Below, piece after piece: positions 20,227-31,993 of a stretch of DNA of 64,000 nt. Within the stretch, counting starts at the first letter, position 1; each line of letters opens with the position of its first letter. The stretch comes from Didymella arachidicola (Eukaryota; Ascomycota; Dothideomycetes; Pleosporales; Didymellaceae): assembly GCA_016630955.3 (NCBI GenBank), contig CM049988.1, positions 1,550,001 to 1,614,000 of the forward strand. Reading direction: 5' to 3'. The notes under the pieces are model-generated. The model made no database searches and was not told where the DNA came from. It saw nothing but the letters and a program-made list of their open reading frames with translations. A program made the translations under genes and the position numbers.

Positions 20227-20842
20227 ATCTTGCCTACATAAGTCCAGTCGTGATCGATCATGAGCGGCTGCACTGCACTGATTAGCGCAGTGTGGTGCTA
20301 AATCTACGCTATACTATAGCTCAGACAGTGTCTCCCGATAATTCGAATAGTCGTGTCCTTACGTGACTTCATAACTTTGCGGATTTCGTGACCATGGCAG
20401 TGTCGACTGGTCTCAGATTGGGCTCTCCTGCGCAATTGTTGGTGCAAGAGGGCTTTGAGGTCGACATATCTTGTAATTTTAGTGTGAGACTCTCCGTGGT
20501 TTTCACCGTGATTCACTCGAGTACGGACAACTGCTCTTGAACGTTGAATGGTGTTTGATTGTTGAGCTTTTGCGCTCATGCTCATGCTCCACAGGCCTGC
20601 GATATTCGTACACAGCCTCAGCCAGCGCCCGGAAATGCTCGCCTTTACAGGTCTACTTTTCGCTCCGCCTCGTCATGCAACGTCCACGCCGCCGGTCGCG
20701 CCGTCGATCGACGTGGGCTCGCTTCGTCCCTTTTCGTGCTCCATAGTGATGTTGCCGCTTCTAACGTCTCCGAGCAACGCTACACTCGCACGTTAGCCAA
20801 AACGCCAGACCCAAGCTCTTAAGAATGCATCATAAATCATGT
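20227..20842. other. Intergenic
   Basis: 616 bp lie between the tentative gene and the stop of the eIF3f gene. Several short overlapping plus-strand frames near 20540-20820 are open but show no family features. Confidence 0.4.
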
Positions 20843-21976
20843 TCAAGCCTCCTGCTGCTGCCTCTGCTGCCTTCCCTTACCGCCCCTTCGGTCACCACCT
20901 TGTTTCCTGTCACCGCCCTCCTTCTGGTTGTCGCCAGCAAGAGCATCACCGCCACCGAGAGTAAGTGCTGCGGTCGCAAGACGGTTCGAGAGTTCGATCT
21001 GGGTGCGGATGGTGTTGGCGAGGTACGAGACGACGAGGACGTCCTGGATGTGTGCGTTGCTACATATTGTCAGTACTTCATCCTAGACAAGAATCATTTC
21101 AACATACAAGTCGCGCTCAACGTCGGCAGCGTCGACCTTGGGTGCCAGGCTAAGAGCGTTCATCAAGAACTGGCCCAGCGCAGACGAGGGCACCGCCTCC
21201 TCATCAAGGACATTGTTGACATAGTTCGAGACGCGCTCCAGCATGTCCAAGACGTGCCTGATGGCATTCTCAAGCTGGTCAAGATCGGTCGCAACCTCGG
21301 AGATCCTATCCTCCTTGTTCTTGGCGGCAGAGATGAGCTCCAGCCCAGACTTCTCGGCCTCGCCGTACTTGATCTCGTGGGGAACGGGGATGAACAGGCA
21401 CGAGTCGGCGGCGCGCTCGGCGGTGACGCCAATGGGGGCGGAGATGTATGTCCGCGACTCAATCTCCTTGCCGGGCTCGGTGGACACAGTCAGGTGCACG
21501 GCGGGGTGCGGCCATGTGCCGTCGCCCTGCTGGCTGTAGAAGTTCTGGATGAGGGCGGAGAAGGTGTTCAGGTCGCTGCTGGTGGCATACCAGCCGACGA
21601 GGACCTCGCGGGGGTTCGCGCGCAGGTGCAGGGCCAGCATCTGCTTCTGGTAGTCCATGTCGACCTCGACCTGCTCGGCCGTCTCGGTGTGGGGGACGGC
21701 ATAGCAGTTGCGGATCTCGATCTCGGTGCCGTCTTCGCTGCGGGTGCCGAGGAGGGTGCCGATGACGCGCTCCTGGTCGGCGGGGCGGCGGAGGGAGTGG
21801 TCGAGGACGGAGAAGATGGCCTGGGTAGTCAGTATTCTGCACTGACTCTATGCTGCGGAGACTGCGCGCACCTGCGGCTGGATGACTACGTTCAGCGGGG
21901 CCGTCGAGGGCTGCGCGCCGACGGGGGCTGGGCCGAGCGGGCGGGCGAGATGGAGGAAGGAGTCGGTCTCAGACAT
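20843..21976 (-). CDS. Eukaryotic translation initiation factor 3 subunit F
   Basis: Three exons (21976..21872, 21820..21108, 21059..20843) encode 344 aa. Introns are 51 bp (CTGAC branch) and 48 bp. The MPN domain covers roughly residues 28-165, starting NVVIQPQ then AIFSVLDHSLRR, with RVIGTLLGTRSEDGTEIEIRN-type strands and VLVGWYATSSDLN. As in other eIF3f proteins there is no full JAMM zinc motif (His-x-His...Asp) in the expected place, so it is probably structural. The C-terminal helical part ends HIQDVLVVSYLANTIRTQIE, then a Gly/Gln-rich tail. eIF3f is a core subunit of the eIF3 complex on 40S ribosomes. A 450-codon frame on the opposite strand is a shadow of this GC-rich gene. It is divergent from UTP25. 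Confidence 0.9.
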
Positions 21977-22273
21977 GATGGCGGGAGTTGCGCTGGGCTG
22001 CCGGTGGTGTGCGAGGCCAGAGAGCGTGAGGGCGTGGTGGTGGTGGGGCAGAAATTGTATTGTTCCTGCCAGGTGCGGTTCTCGCTAGCACGGACGCTAA
22101 TATTTATTTTCTGGAGTGCAGGACAGCTTGGAGGAGGAGGAGAATCGAACTACTACAACTTGAGACATCTCTGGTAAATTCGATACTGGAAAGAGTCTGC
22201 ATCGCAGAGTTTGTTGCTATCGAGTGGAACAATTTGAGCCCCAGTGGACAGACGGAACTGCCAAAGCATCAGC
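21977..22273. promoter_or_regulatory. Divergent promoter of eIF3f and UTP25
   Basis: 297 bp separate the two start codons. One gene serves translation initiation and the other ribosome biogenesis, so shared growth-linked control would make sense. No specific motif was identified. Confidence 0.5.
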
Positions 22274-24621
22274 ATGGCCTTCTCGAGAGGGCGTGGAGGC
22301 CCGCGTGGAGGCTCGCGCGGAGGCCCTCGCGGTAGCGCAAGAGGAGGCTTCAGAGGGAGAGGAGGTGATCGCGGACGAGGCGGTGCGCGTGGGCGAGGAA
22401 GAGGCGGTGGCCGTGGTGGCTACGGCGGTGCACGGCTGAGGAGCCCAGACGGCGAGGCGTGAGTACGGCAGCAGCTGGACGAGCCGTAAGACAATTACTA
22501 ACACTGTACAGTGAAGCTGAAAGAACAAAATCGCCTGAGCCATCAGATACCGAGCCAGAACCCTCTGACGAGTCCGAAGTAGAGGAAGAGGAATCAGACG
22601 CTGAGCCTATATCGAACGCCTACTCCACTCTGCTGCAATCACTCGCCTCCACAAAACCACAAGACCGATCGAGCAAGAAGCGCAAGGCGCAGAGCACAGA
22701 AGACCTTTCAGGGCAAAAGGGACTGAAGCGCCGCGCCAAGCAGTCTGATTTGAGAACAGCTGCCGAGGACGTCGACAACGAGTCTGCTGAAGAAGAGGAG
22801 GCCGAGCCAGTGAATGATGATGAAGTCGAAGACGAAAACGAAGAAGAATCCGAGGAAGCTGAGGAAGAGGAAGACACCACTCTCGACAGTGAAGCGAACA
22901 ACCCCTTCTTTGACAAGCATTTCGGCAGCCCTGACGAGGACGAGCTCACGAAACGGTTGAAGAGGATCGCAGAGAACGAATGGGCAACGAAGAAGCTGGA
23001 ATCAGGCCCGACGAAGGCTGCAAACCCGTGGAAGGCGCAGAAATCAAGCCACACCGAGACAGGGAAAGGAGTCTTGCAGGTCCCCAGCACGGACGAGAAG
23101 GCGTTGGAGAGACCAACTTTCAAGAGCACACGCAACATTGGGCTGAAGTCAAAGCTGGTCGAGAATGCGCAAAAGGAAATTGGCGAGTTCAATGACCTCG
23201 AACAGACGATAGCACCTTCCCTATTCAGTTACCAGGACCTGCTCTTCGGCGCAAGGACAGTGCAGAACGCAGGCCGTCTGCGAGATCTCACCTGCTTGCA
23301 CGCTCTGAACCACGTCCTGATGACACGAGATCGCGTCATCAAGAACAACGCAAAACTGGCGGTGGCGAAGGAGGACGAAGACGTGGAGTACCGCGACCAA
23401 GGTTTTACAAGACCAAAGGTCCTCTTCCTCCTTGAGACAAAGCAGACTTGCGTGCGTGTCTTGGACTCGATCACCAAGCTGCACACTTTCGAACAGCAGG
23501 AGAATAAGAAGCGTTTCCTGGACAGCTTCTCGCAGCCTGAGGACAAGTTCTCAGACGACAAGCCAGATGACTTCCGGGAACTCTTCGAAGGCAACGATGA
23601 GAACGAGTTCCGTGTCGGCGTCAAGCTGACTCGCAAGACGCTGAAGCTATACTCCACCTTCTACAACTCGGACATAATCTTTGCCTCCGCGCTCGGTCTG
23701 CGCCGCGCGATCGAAACCGGCGACAAGAAGAAGCGCGGCGACCACGATTTTCTCTCGTCGATCGAGATCGTAATCATGGACCAAGCCGATGCAACGCTCA
23801 TGCAAAACTTCGAGCACGCAGAGTTTGTCTTTGATCACCTCAACTTACAACCAAAGGATCCGCACGGCTGCGACTTCTCGCGCGTGCGATCGTGGTACCT
23901 CGACGGCCACGCCCCGTATCTACGCCAAACAATCATCCTCTCCGCCTTCCTCACTCCCAAGATAAACAGCCTCTACTACAAGCACATGCGTAACGCCTTC
24001 GGCCGGCTACGTTACACTCCGGACTACACATCCGGACTCATCGAAACGCTCTCTTACGGCGTCAAGCAAACATTTCTACGCTTCGACTCGCCCTCGCACC
24101 TCACAGACCCAGACGCGCGGTTCAAATACTTCCACGCCTCCGTTCTACCTTCGATCTCGCGGCTGCCGAAGCCGGCAACGGGAGGTGTGGGTGTGCTCGT
24201 CTTCATACCGAGTTATCTCGACTTTGTCCGCGTCAGGAACTCGCTGGTCGATAGCGATTTCTCCTACGGTTTGATCCAGGAATACACCGACCCGACTGAT
24301 GTCCGCAAGGCGAGGAGTCATTTCATGTCTGGCAAGCACTCGCTCTTGCTGTACACTGGTCGTGCGCATCACTTCCACCGCTACCAGATCCGCGGCGTGA
24401 AGAGGGTGGTTTTTTACGGTGTGCCTGAGAACCCTAAGTTCTACGACGAGGTTGTGGGCTTTATCGGCAAGAGCGTGGAGCGTGGGGAGATTTCCAGACA
24501 GGAGGCCAGTGTGAGGGTGGCCTTTAGTAAATGGGAGCGTCTTGAGCTTGAGCGGATTGTGGGGACGAAGAGGGTGGGGAAGATGATTGGGGACAAAGGG
24601 GACGTGTTTGATTTTGTGTAA
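22274..24621 (+). CDS. UTP25: U3 snoRNP-associated protein Utp25
   Basis: The exons 22274..22458 and 22512..24621 encode 764 aa. The 53-bp intron (GTGAGT, branch TACTAAC, ACAG) joins an N-terminal RGG/GRG-rich tail of about 55 residues to a long acidic region (residues about 65-150). The rest is the Utp25/DEF domain: a degenerate DEAD-helicase-like fold with SLFSYQDLLFGART, then RPKVLFLLETKQTCVRVLDS, IVIMDQADATLMQNFEH (in place of a Walker B DEAD box) and LLYTGRAHHFHRYQIRGVKR near the end. It acts in the nucleolus in early 18S rRNA processing. The missing catalytic motifs suggest it is not an active helicase. The N-terminal exon could be missed if the downstream frame alone were used. Confidence 0.92.
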
Positions 24622-26408
24622 GACTGTGTGTTAGATTAGAAGCGTCGTGCATAGGTCTTTGAACTGAAGATGTTTGTAAGCATAACAATATCGAAAGCAT
24701 GAAGGCAATGTCGACTTTGCGAACAAATCTATGCAGTGCTAGCTGCTGGAGGCGACTGGCAATTGAGCGGGCGCGATCCGAGAGCAGGCAATAACAGGAC
24801 CTTGAGTGCGCGACATTCATACCATGTTGTACGTTCTACTAAGCGGTAATAGTGTCCATGTATTGATTTGAGTGTCTCCCCCAGCAAGCTCTCTCCGCAC
24901 TACTAACGTTTACCAGTGCGGGAATGACGCCGTTCAAGTCTCGAACAAGACCTCAAGTGGTAGGTAGAACAGGCTCCTGATCATCTCTACAATGATGTAT
25001 AGGCATGCGAGCGTATATAGAAGTAAGATACCAACACACAACGCTCAACCACCGTAGTGGATTAAAGTAGATTGTCAAATATCTGCAAGCTTCTAGCCCC
25101 ATTATTCTAAGAATATTATACATAAAGAATATCCTGTAACCTCTTCTTCAACCTCTCACAGTCCTACAGTTCTTCTTCCAAGCCTGTATCACGCTGTAAT
25201 CAGTCTTGTTGTATCCATCCTGTGGAAGATGCCTCGCGGGTGCGGACACGTTCGGTGAAGTCCAAGACATAGTATCTTGTATTTGCCATGCGAAGATGAA
25301 CTTCTTCACGCTTGAATTCCTCGAAAGCACGCTGGATTTCTTTATCATATTGATTTTTTTGCCCAACGTGCTGACTCATTCTATGGAACATCTTCCCACC
25401 AGGAACTCAGGAAAGAGCATGATGAGAGCCATTTGTTTCGGTCTGATGCGTAAGTAGATCTTCTTTGCGATGAGCTTTGTCGATTGCGGATTCACAGGCA
25501 CCTTAAGGTGTTGAATGCTCTAAGTGCACGAATGAAGATAGGCAGGCAGTTCCTGAGTATTGAGGTGGCGCATCGAATACCAGCTCCAGATACGTAATTT
25601 GCACCAGAAGGAGGCAGAGTACAGCTTGCCATGAAGCTGTATACCCCGACCTGAGTGATGAGAGGCGTTGATGTGATATTGGGTACATGATTAGGGGGGA
25701 GGTTTTGGATGAAGGTGTATCAGAAGAGATGTGTGAACTCGTATTTCTGTTCAAGATGATCTTAGTGCGGTCATACGGTCCTCTAGGGCTCTGCTGAAGA
25801 CGTCTTACTAGCAGCTGCTCACAACAAATATTTTATTAAACAACTCAAGAAGATATGCCATGTCTCGCGGCTAATCCTCTTCGTGGTTACTACGGGTATC
25901 AGGGAAGTGAAATCTCGCAGAACAAAGGTTGCAAGCTTGTTCTCATTGCTCTTTGTACCTGAGGCATTCCTATAAACCAGATCATTGGCTCAGCCTCGTC
26001 TATCACAGCCTGGCAAACACCGTGAATTGACATGGAACTGCATCGAATATATTCTTGTGGCCGTCAGTGCCTCGGAGTCGACGAAGAGCAGTATCACAAA
26101 TGCTGATATTGCATTTGCAGTGGATCCTACGATGACGTGGTCAATCAACATCCTCGATGCTTGAAGATCAGACGCACTTAGTGACGGGCTCCTTCAGCTT
26201 GAAGAGAGGATCCAGTGCATCTGTGATCGCTTGTGTGATTGGCCTTTGCTGGGCTTGTGCGACTCTATGCAAGCTAGTGGCTTGTGTAAGTGTGGAAACG
26301 CTCATGTGAGACATTTAAAGATGAGGAAATAATCGAAAAAAAATCGGTCCAACATTTCTGTACGAATTACCGAAACATTGAATTCTCCTTAGCTTAGTTT
26401 TGCGACTG
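24622..26408. other. Intergenic with a possible decayed gene
   Basis: 1.8 kb with no supported gene and a local AT-rich patch near 25060-25140. On the minus strand, disconnected frames look protein-like (VGVYSFMASCTLPPSGANYV near 25640-25580; RYYVLDFTERVRTREASSTG near 25270-25200) but are broken by stops and frame changes. They may be remnants of an old gene. Confidence 0.4.
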
Positions 26409-27773
26409 TCATTCATGATCAGCGAGATCTGGGCCATGCCCTTCCAGTAGAGCAGCTAGGTCATCCTCGAATCCAGGGAATAAACGCTCGGCATCTGTAT
26501 CATCCCAATAGTCGCCCTTAAATACCCCAGCAGATTGCTCAGTCTGATCATGATGAATGCTTATCCGACCCTGGCCATCCAGCCCCTGTGACCCCTTGTG
26601 ATCCCAGTCAAAGTCCTCGATAGCTTGCATACCGTCTTCCCAACTCACTTCTTCTGAACTGTAAGTATGTTCGAGATTACTCAAGGAGTCACCAAGTATA
26701 CCAGCGTCTACTGCTCCTTTCACGCCCTCCGTTGGTGTGATCGAAGCCGCGGAGGGCGACTCACCTGATGTCTGCAACGTCGAAATTGCAGGTGATGTCG
26801 AAGGCACAGTCCACAATTCTCGTAGGATCTCGCTGTCTGGTTGAGCTTCTGACTTCCCATCGAATTTGTCTGCCACGGAAGTAAGACCGTCCTCTACGCT
26901 TCCCAAAACAGCTTGTGCTGGAAGTGGCGAAAGAATGTGTTCTTGATCACGACTCTCGATAAAACTTTCAGAATCATCGTCCTGACCTTTGAGTAGATCC
27001 AGATTGTTTGCGTGGGGTCGTATCCCCAATTCTTCGTGCGAATCATCTTCGTTGCTGAGTTGTGAGCTGGACGGGGCGTCAGAGAGCGGAGAGCTGTGTC
27101 GTGAATCACGATCGTCGCCCGAAAGTTTAACAGACTCTGGAGTGAGGCTCTGCACATCATCCTTCTCGGATGCGTGTGTATTGCTGGCTTCAGATCTAGC
27201 ACTGTCAGGGTTGGCTTGAGCAGGTGAGCGCGACGCCCGATCGGGCGACGAAGGGGGAGCTGTTGTTGGTAAGCTGGAAGTTGCAGCTGGGATACGATCT
27301 GAAACTATCTTCGTCTTCTTTTGGGGCTTCCCTCCTTGATTTGGTAACGAGGTGGATCCGGCGGGTGCCCGTTTGCGTTTCTTGCCTGTGTCGGCAATGA
27401 TCGCATCTTCCTCATCATCGACTTCAGGCTTTGCTACGATAGGAAATTTGGTCGGCTCATATCCCTCGTGTTCGTTGTTATCGATTTCCTTGTTCATCTC
27501 GCGAGCAAAGGCGTTGTGCTTCTTCGCGATGTTCGGGAAGCTTGATATGATAAACTTCACCATGGCAGCGGCTGATTCCGGTGCACATGCTTTTGCGCAC
27601 ATAAGGTCGCGATAATACTCATCGTAGATGGAGCGTGCTGCAGATGGAAGTTGCTTGAGCAGCTCCCGCAAATGTCGCTGGGCGGACTTAGGCAGATAGT
27701 AGCTGAAGCCCTTGGAGGCCGCAACGGCGTACTCGGTAGACCTATCAGCGTCGATGCTGCGGGATGAAGTCAT
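26409..27773 (-). CDS. Hypothetical disordered protein, likely nuclear
   Basis: This single-exon gene encodes 454 aa. Residues about 20-100 are helical (FSYYLPKSAQRHLRELLKQL, then YYRDLMCAKACAPESAAAMV). A basic patch follows (GKKRKRAP and KPQKKTK, typical nuclear signals), then a long Ser/Pro/Asp-rich disordered region and an acidic, Trp-containing C-terminus (WEDGMQAIEDFDWD; LFPGFEDDLAALLEGHG). Acidic-aromatic tails like this can act as activation domains, but no DNA-binding domain is visible. I do not recognise the family. The start is the first true ATG. Confidence 0.65.
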   Translation of the reverse strand: MTSSRSIDADRSTEYAVAASKGFSYYLPKSAQRHLRELLKQLPSAARSIYDEYYRDLMCAKACAPESAAAMVKFIISSFPNIAKKHNAFAREMNKEIDNNEHEGYEPTKFPIVAKPEVDDEEDAIIADTGKKRKRAPAGSTSLPNQGGKPQKKTKIVSDRIPAATSSLPTTAPPSSPDRASRSPAQANPDSARSEASNTHASEKDDVQSLTPESVKLSGDDRDSRHSSPLSDAPSSSQLSNEDDSHEELGIRPHANNLDLLKGQDDDSESFIESRDQEHILSPLPAQAVLGSVEDGLTSVADKFDGKSEAQPDSEILRELWTVPSTSPAISTLQTSGESPSAASITPTEGVKGAVDAGILGDSLSNLEHTYSSEEVSWEDGMQAIEDFDWDHKGSQGLDGQGRISIHHDQTEQSAGVFKGDYWDDTDAERLFPGFEDDLAALLEGHGPDLADHE

Positions 27774-28180
27774 GGCTGGGAAAGTATTATCCCCAGAGAC
27801 TGAAGCTCGGTTGTCTGCGGTTGACAAGGCCGTTTGGTCGGAGTGGAGCTTGTGGTGTTTATGAACTCCATCATAGGCTGAAGTCCTCAGCTATACGGGT
27901 GAGGGCGTGTGAAGTCAGTGAATTCCATTCCGATGTCGTTGTTTTTTGGGATATCTTGAGTGTTCTAGACACAGCTTCTTGTGCTGAGTGAAGAGAAAAT
28001 GTCGTTTGTATCGCGGGTATCTGCAGTGACCCGGATAACAGAGTGGCGCGCACAGATTGATTTGAATTTCGATCCGTTAGCTGGCACTGTCTGAGACAGT
28101 CCATTTGCGAATCCGAGCACTACGAGTTCAATAACTATCACATAAACTTCTTCTTGTTGTTTCCGGACCATTCAGTTGAC
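27774..28180. other. Intergenic, promoter of the disordered-protein gene
   Basis: 407 bp between two minus-strand genes. No gene or clear motif is seen. Confidence 0.45.
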
Positions 28181-29074
28181 CTATAGCTCTTCCACTCCCT
28201 CTACGCCCCGTTGTCTGTCGAGAATAACCCTGACCATCCTGCCTTTGTCGCTGAAGAGACCCTGACGCAGAGTATCTAGGTAGATCTCGTAGCTTGGCAT
28301 GTAACCGTCGATGAAAGCTCTAACTTGATCGTCTGACATTCCCGATCCTTTGGCTGCGATCATCTTATGTTCTTGCTCCAGCCGCCAAGTGTACACATTG
28401 TGCAGGTCGCTGGTGTCAATGTGGACGAAGAAGTCGAAATACTGAGGGCCCATGAACGCGTCGCAATACCTCTTCAGATTGTCGTTGACTTCCAGTAGAT
28501 GTGGCAATTGATATTTTGCGGGCGTGTTGACAGGCAGTTCCCCAGCAAGCGCCTGTGAGTACTTCTCTTCCACCGTAGGAGCGGGAAGCGGTTGGAATCC
28601 AACGCACCAGCCCTCGAAGACAACAACGTCTGGCTTTTGTGACACCAAATGCCATTCTGAAACAGGTGCACGATCTCCTTCACCATTGAACTGGCTCTTA
28701 TCAAAGCTTGGGATCTTTAACTCGCCCTCTCCGCTGTACGCTTCCAGGTCTTTGAAGAATCTTGCAGCCAACTGCTCGTCATGTGTGCCTGGCTGACCTC
28801 GCACATGATACAGACCATTGTTTGGATTCTGGTTCTTTTGTGATATCAAGCCTTCGTGTGTCTTGTAGAAGTCGTCGAGAGATACGGTAATCGTTTTGAG
28901 CTGGTGTTCAGAAGTGAGGATCTCCACGATTTTCGAAGCCCATGTTGACTTTCCGGACCCTTGTAACCCTGTGATTCCCAGGACAAGCGGCTTCGTTGAG
29001 TTTGCATGCCGCTTCTTGATCTTTGGTAGCAGCACATCAAGTGCCCTCCTGATATTTGAGTCTAGAGTTGACAT
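28181..29074 (-). CDS. TDA10: Tda10-like P-loop kinase, putative D-glycerate 3-kinase
   Basis: This single-exon gene encodes 297 aa. The Walker A loop GITGLQGSGKST lies at residues 33-44. It is followed by TVSLDDFYKTHEGL, LYHVRGQPGTHDEQLAARFF and VVVFEGWCVGFQPL, which is the order found in yeast Tda10 and plant glycerate kinase GLYK. The last third (YFDFFVHIDTSDLHNVYTWR, then IDGYMPSYEIYLDTL) is also characteristic. Plant GLYK phosphorylates D-glycerate to 3-phosphoglycerate; the fungal protein probably does the same in the cytosol, but that is inferred. The length matches the family. Confidence 0.85.
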   Translation of the reverse strand: MSTLDSNIRRALDVLLPKIKKRHANSTKPLVLGITGLQGSGKSTWASKIVEILTSEHQLKTITVSLDDFYKTHEGLISQKNQNPNNGLYHVRGQPGTHDEQLAARFFKDLEAYSGEGELKIPSFDKSQFNGEGDRAPVSEWHLVSQKPDVVVFEGWCVGFQPLPAPTVEEKYSQALAGELPVNTPAKYQLPHLLEVNDNLKRYCDAFMGPQYFDFFVHIDTSDLHNVYTWRLEQEHKMIAAKGSGMSDDQVRAFIDGYMPSYEIYLDTLRQGLFSDKGRMVRVILDRQRGVEGVEEL

Positions 29075-29512
29075 TGCGGGGTCAATTCGGCGGCGTGCAG
29101 GATAGGACTCTTGAGGAACCTCACTATGATGACAAACGAGACCCTACTTCATCAGGCTCGGGTCAGTATTGTACGTCTCAATAAGCGACGTTGCTCCTAC
29201 TTCAAAGTCCGGAGTAAAGGCCTGTTCGGAGGAAGAAAGCCCGTCTAGGCTGGGCGTCGGGCCGGTCGTCTCCCCGCGTTGGAGTCAACCGTTGCTGAAC
29301 CAGCACAATGCATTCTTATATCACGAACATCTCTGGACATGCGCGCCAGTCATGAACACAAACGACATACGAATGCGCATTTTGAAGCATGAGATCAAGT
29401 GATGGTATGACTACCGTGTTGGCGCTGAGTTCACTTTATTCCCGCCCTCGCTGCTCGCCTTGTTTCCGATTGCGCAAGAGGGATCCGCAATGACTATGAG
29501 CTTATAGCGTTA
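29075..29512. promoter_or_regulatory. Divergent promoter of the kinase and FAD oxidase genes
   Basis: 438 bp separate the start codons. No gene or definite motif is seen. Confidence 0.45.
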
Positions 29513-31112
29513 ATGACTGCTCGACCCTTCTTACACCAAACGTCAGTAACAGAATTCGCCATGAAGCAAGCAGATGACTGTGGCCGCGAGCTTGGAGCCG
29601 CTAGCAGCATCAAGCTCCCAGGCTCGTCAACCGCTGTTAATGTCGAGGAATACGCATCGCCAACACTTCAGAAGAGGACAGGGCTTCCCAAACAGGGCGG
29701 GCAGTCACTTTCATACTGGCTGCAGCAGGTACGGGCCGATCCGTTGCTGGATCATCGGACGACTGCGAGCTTGCCTCAAGATGCTGATACTGTAGTTGTT
29801 GGCTCTGGCATCACCGGCACACTTGCGGCGAAAGAGCACCTCAACATATGGCCTGACAAGAGCGTGGTGATCTTAGAGGCAAGAGAGTTCTGCTCAGGAG
29901 CCACAGGTCGCAACGCAGGCCATTGCAAGCCTGACCAGTGGCGAGGTTTTGGGAAGTTTGAGAAAGTGTATGGCAAAGAGCAGGCTATCAAGATACTGGA
30001 TAACGAGGCGGATACATGGGATGCGCTCATCTCGTACGTGCGGGACAACAATGTTGACTGTGATCTCTGGGTTGGCGACACATTGGACGTTCCGGTTGAC
30101 GACGAGGTCGCGGAATTGGCGAAGGCAATATTCGACAGATACAAGGATGCCGGCGGGAAGGTCGACCATATTAGGGTCACGCAAGAAGCTGCTGAAGCAG
30201 CACGCGTCTCCCGAATCAGAGACGCGAAGGCTTGCTACTCATGGCAAGCTTCGACTCTGCAGCCGTGGAAGCTAACAGCGCATGTCATGCGAAGGAACCT
30301 CGAGACCGGAGCCAACTTACAAACCTACACAATCGCCACATCAGTCACGAAATCTTCTGGTGGGCACAGAAGGTGGATAGTCCGCACTGAGCGTGGCGAC
30401 ATTGCGTGCGACAATGTCATACACGCAACCAACGCATACAGTGCAGCTCTAGAACCAGCTCTGGAAGGTGTTATTACGCCCAAACCACACATCTGCACCA
30501 AGGTAATCCCACCACGAGCTGTCAGTGGTTCACGAGCCATCCGCAACTCTTATGGCGTTCTCCTCCCTGGGGGAGGTCTCATCAGCATCAATCCCCGATG
30601 CACTGTTGATGGCAATGTCATGTTTGGTGGGTCGAATCCTGGACAGCAAGCGCTCGACGATTGGGTAGAGAAGCATCCCGAGAACTGCATCAATGATGGA
30701 CTTACAGACGTCAAAGGCGTGACCGATTGTGTCAAAGAATTTATAAACACCAACCTCGAGGGATGGGGTGATGTTAAGTACGGACCAGGCGAGGGCATCC
30801 AATACAGCTGGAGTGGTATCATCGGCTTGAGTGCGGACGGCGTCCCCTTCGTAGGCGAATTGCCTGGCAAAACTGGACAGTGGATATGCGCTGGACATCA
30901 TGGACAGTAAGCCAAAGAAGCACCTGACTTGCCTGTACAAGCTGACGTTGAGCAGTGGTATGGCACGCACCTTCACAGCAGCACCTGCCTTGGTGAAGCT
31001 CATGAGCGGTCAGACTTGGGAGTCAGTTGGCCTGCCTGATGTGTTCCAGATCACAGCGAGTCGGTTGGATACGCTGAGAACGGCATCTGCTTCCAAAGTC
31101 GCGACGATATGA
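29513..31112 (+). CDS. DAO-type FAD-dependent oxidoreductase
   Basis: The exons 29513..30906 and 30956..31112 encode 516 aa. The 49-bp intron near the 3' end restores GHHGHGMARTFTAAPALVKL; without it the protein would stop just short of the conserved C-terminus. The FAD-binding Rossmann motif VVVGSGITG is at 94-102, the second strand ends with Glu (VVILEAREFCSGATGRNAGH), and the C-terminal WSGIIGLSADGVPFVGEL is the second FAD-contact region. The layout matches fungal relatives of glycine/D-amino-acid or gamma-glutamylputrescine oxidases. It should oxidise an amine or amino acid with release of H2O2. The substrate is unknown. Confidence 0.85.
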
Positions 31113-31993
31113 AAACAACAGACGTATAGCTCATAGTTGTCCAATTTCCGTGTCATCAGCGTATTCAAACATTCCTCACAACGACTTTGAACATGACTTG
31201 CGTACATCTCTTCTGCTTTTCCTTTCATCGCGAAGCGCTTCGCAGCGCTTACAAGGTAATCGCTGTTTTGGCTAACAAAGCGTTGTGTCAGACGTATTGC
31301 CACCTCGCATAAAGCGGCAGTACCGGCCGTTGTGCAGCCGTTGTGCAACCGTCAACCACGGTTCTGAGACGGCAATGGCTTGCACAGCAGCAAATTGCGA
31401 CAATATGAACCGTGGAACACGCGCCGTGTTCGACGCTTGTTCACGCGACTTGCCTAGCAGGGTAATATCGCAAGGACAAGGACTGCGCCAGCGCGTAGTA
31501 TGTGGATGCACGGGACAGAACCGTGGTAGCTATTGTGGCAAAGGCGATGGTTACGTGTTCGTTGATTCTCACCTTGAAGTTGCCGCGCACCGTCACTGCC
31601 TTTTCGGGACTATGACGTACTGCGACACATTGACAACGTGTGGCGGACAATTTTGACAGCAGCAACACGACGAACACCTCTCGCGTGAACTTATAAGGAC
31701 CAAACATGTCTGATGTCACCTGTTAAAGGCAGGCAGACTGCACATCCGGCCCTGACCTAAGGCAAACAAGCGCAGGGGAAAGCCTCAACTATCTCCAGAG
31801 ATGTTGTGATCATGATCGAAAACCGGGAGACCAGTCCGACACACATTCCCAAGCTCGAGTGGGGATGCGGGGTACGCCTGCGGGGTAAGAAGTAAGACAC
31901 CTGGTGAATGTCAGACGCGTAGAAGTAATGAGCCGTTACAAAAAACATAGGTTTCCGCGACCATCTCAACACTTGTGATGAAGACTGTCAAGG
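31113..31993. other. Intergenic
   Basis: About 0.9 kb with no supported gene. A short perfect tandem repeat of GCCGTTGTGCA (two copies, 31326-31347) was noticed. Confidence 0.45.

Noticed and set aside
20825..22177. 450-codon open frame on the plus strand
   Set aside because: It is antisense to the three-exon eIF3f gene and has a low-complexity translation. The eIF3f exons, splice sites and domains explain the region.
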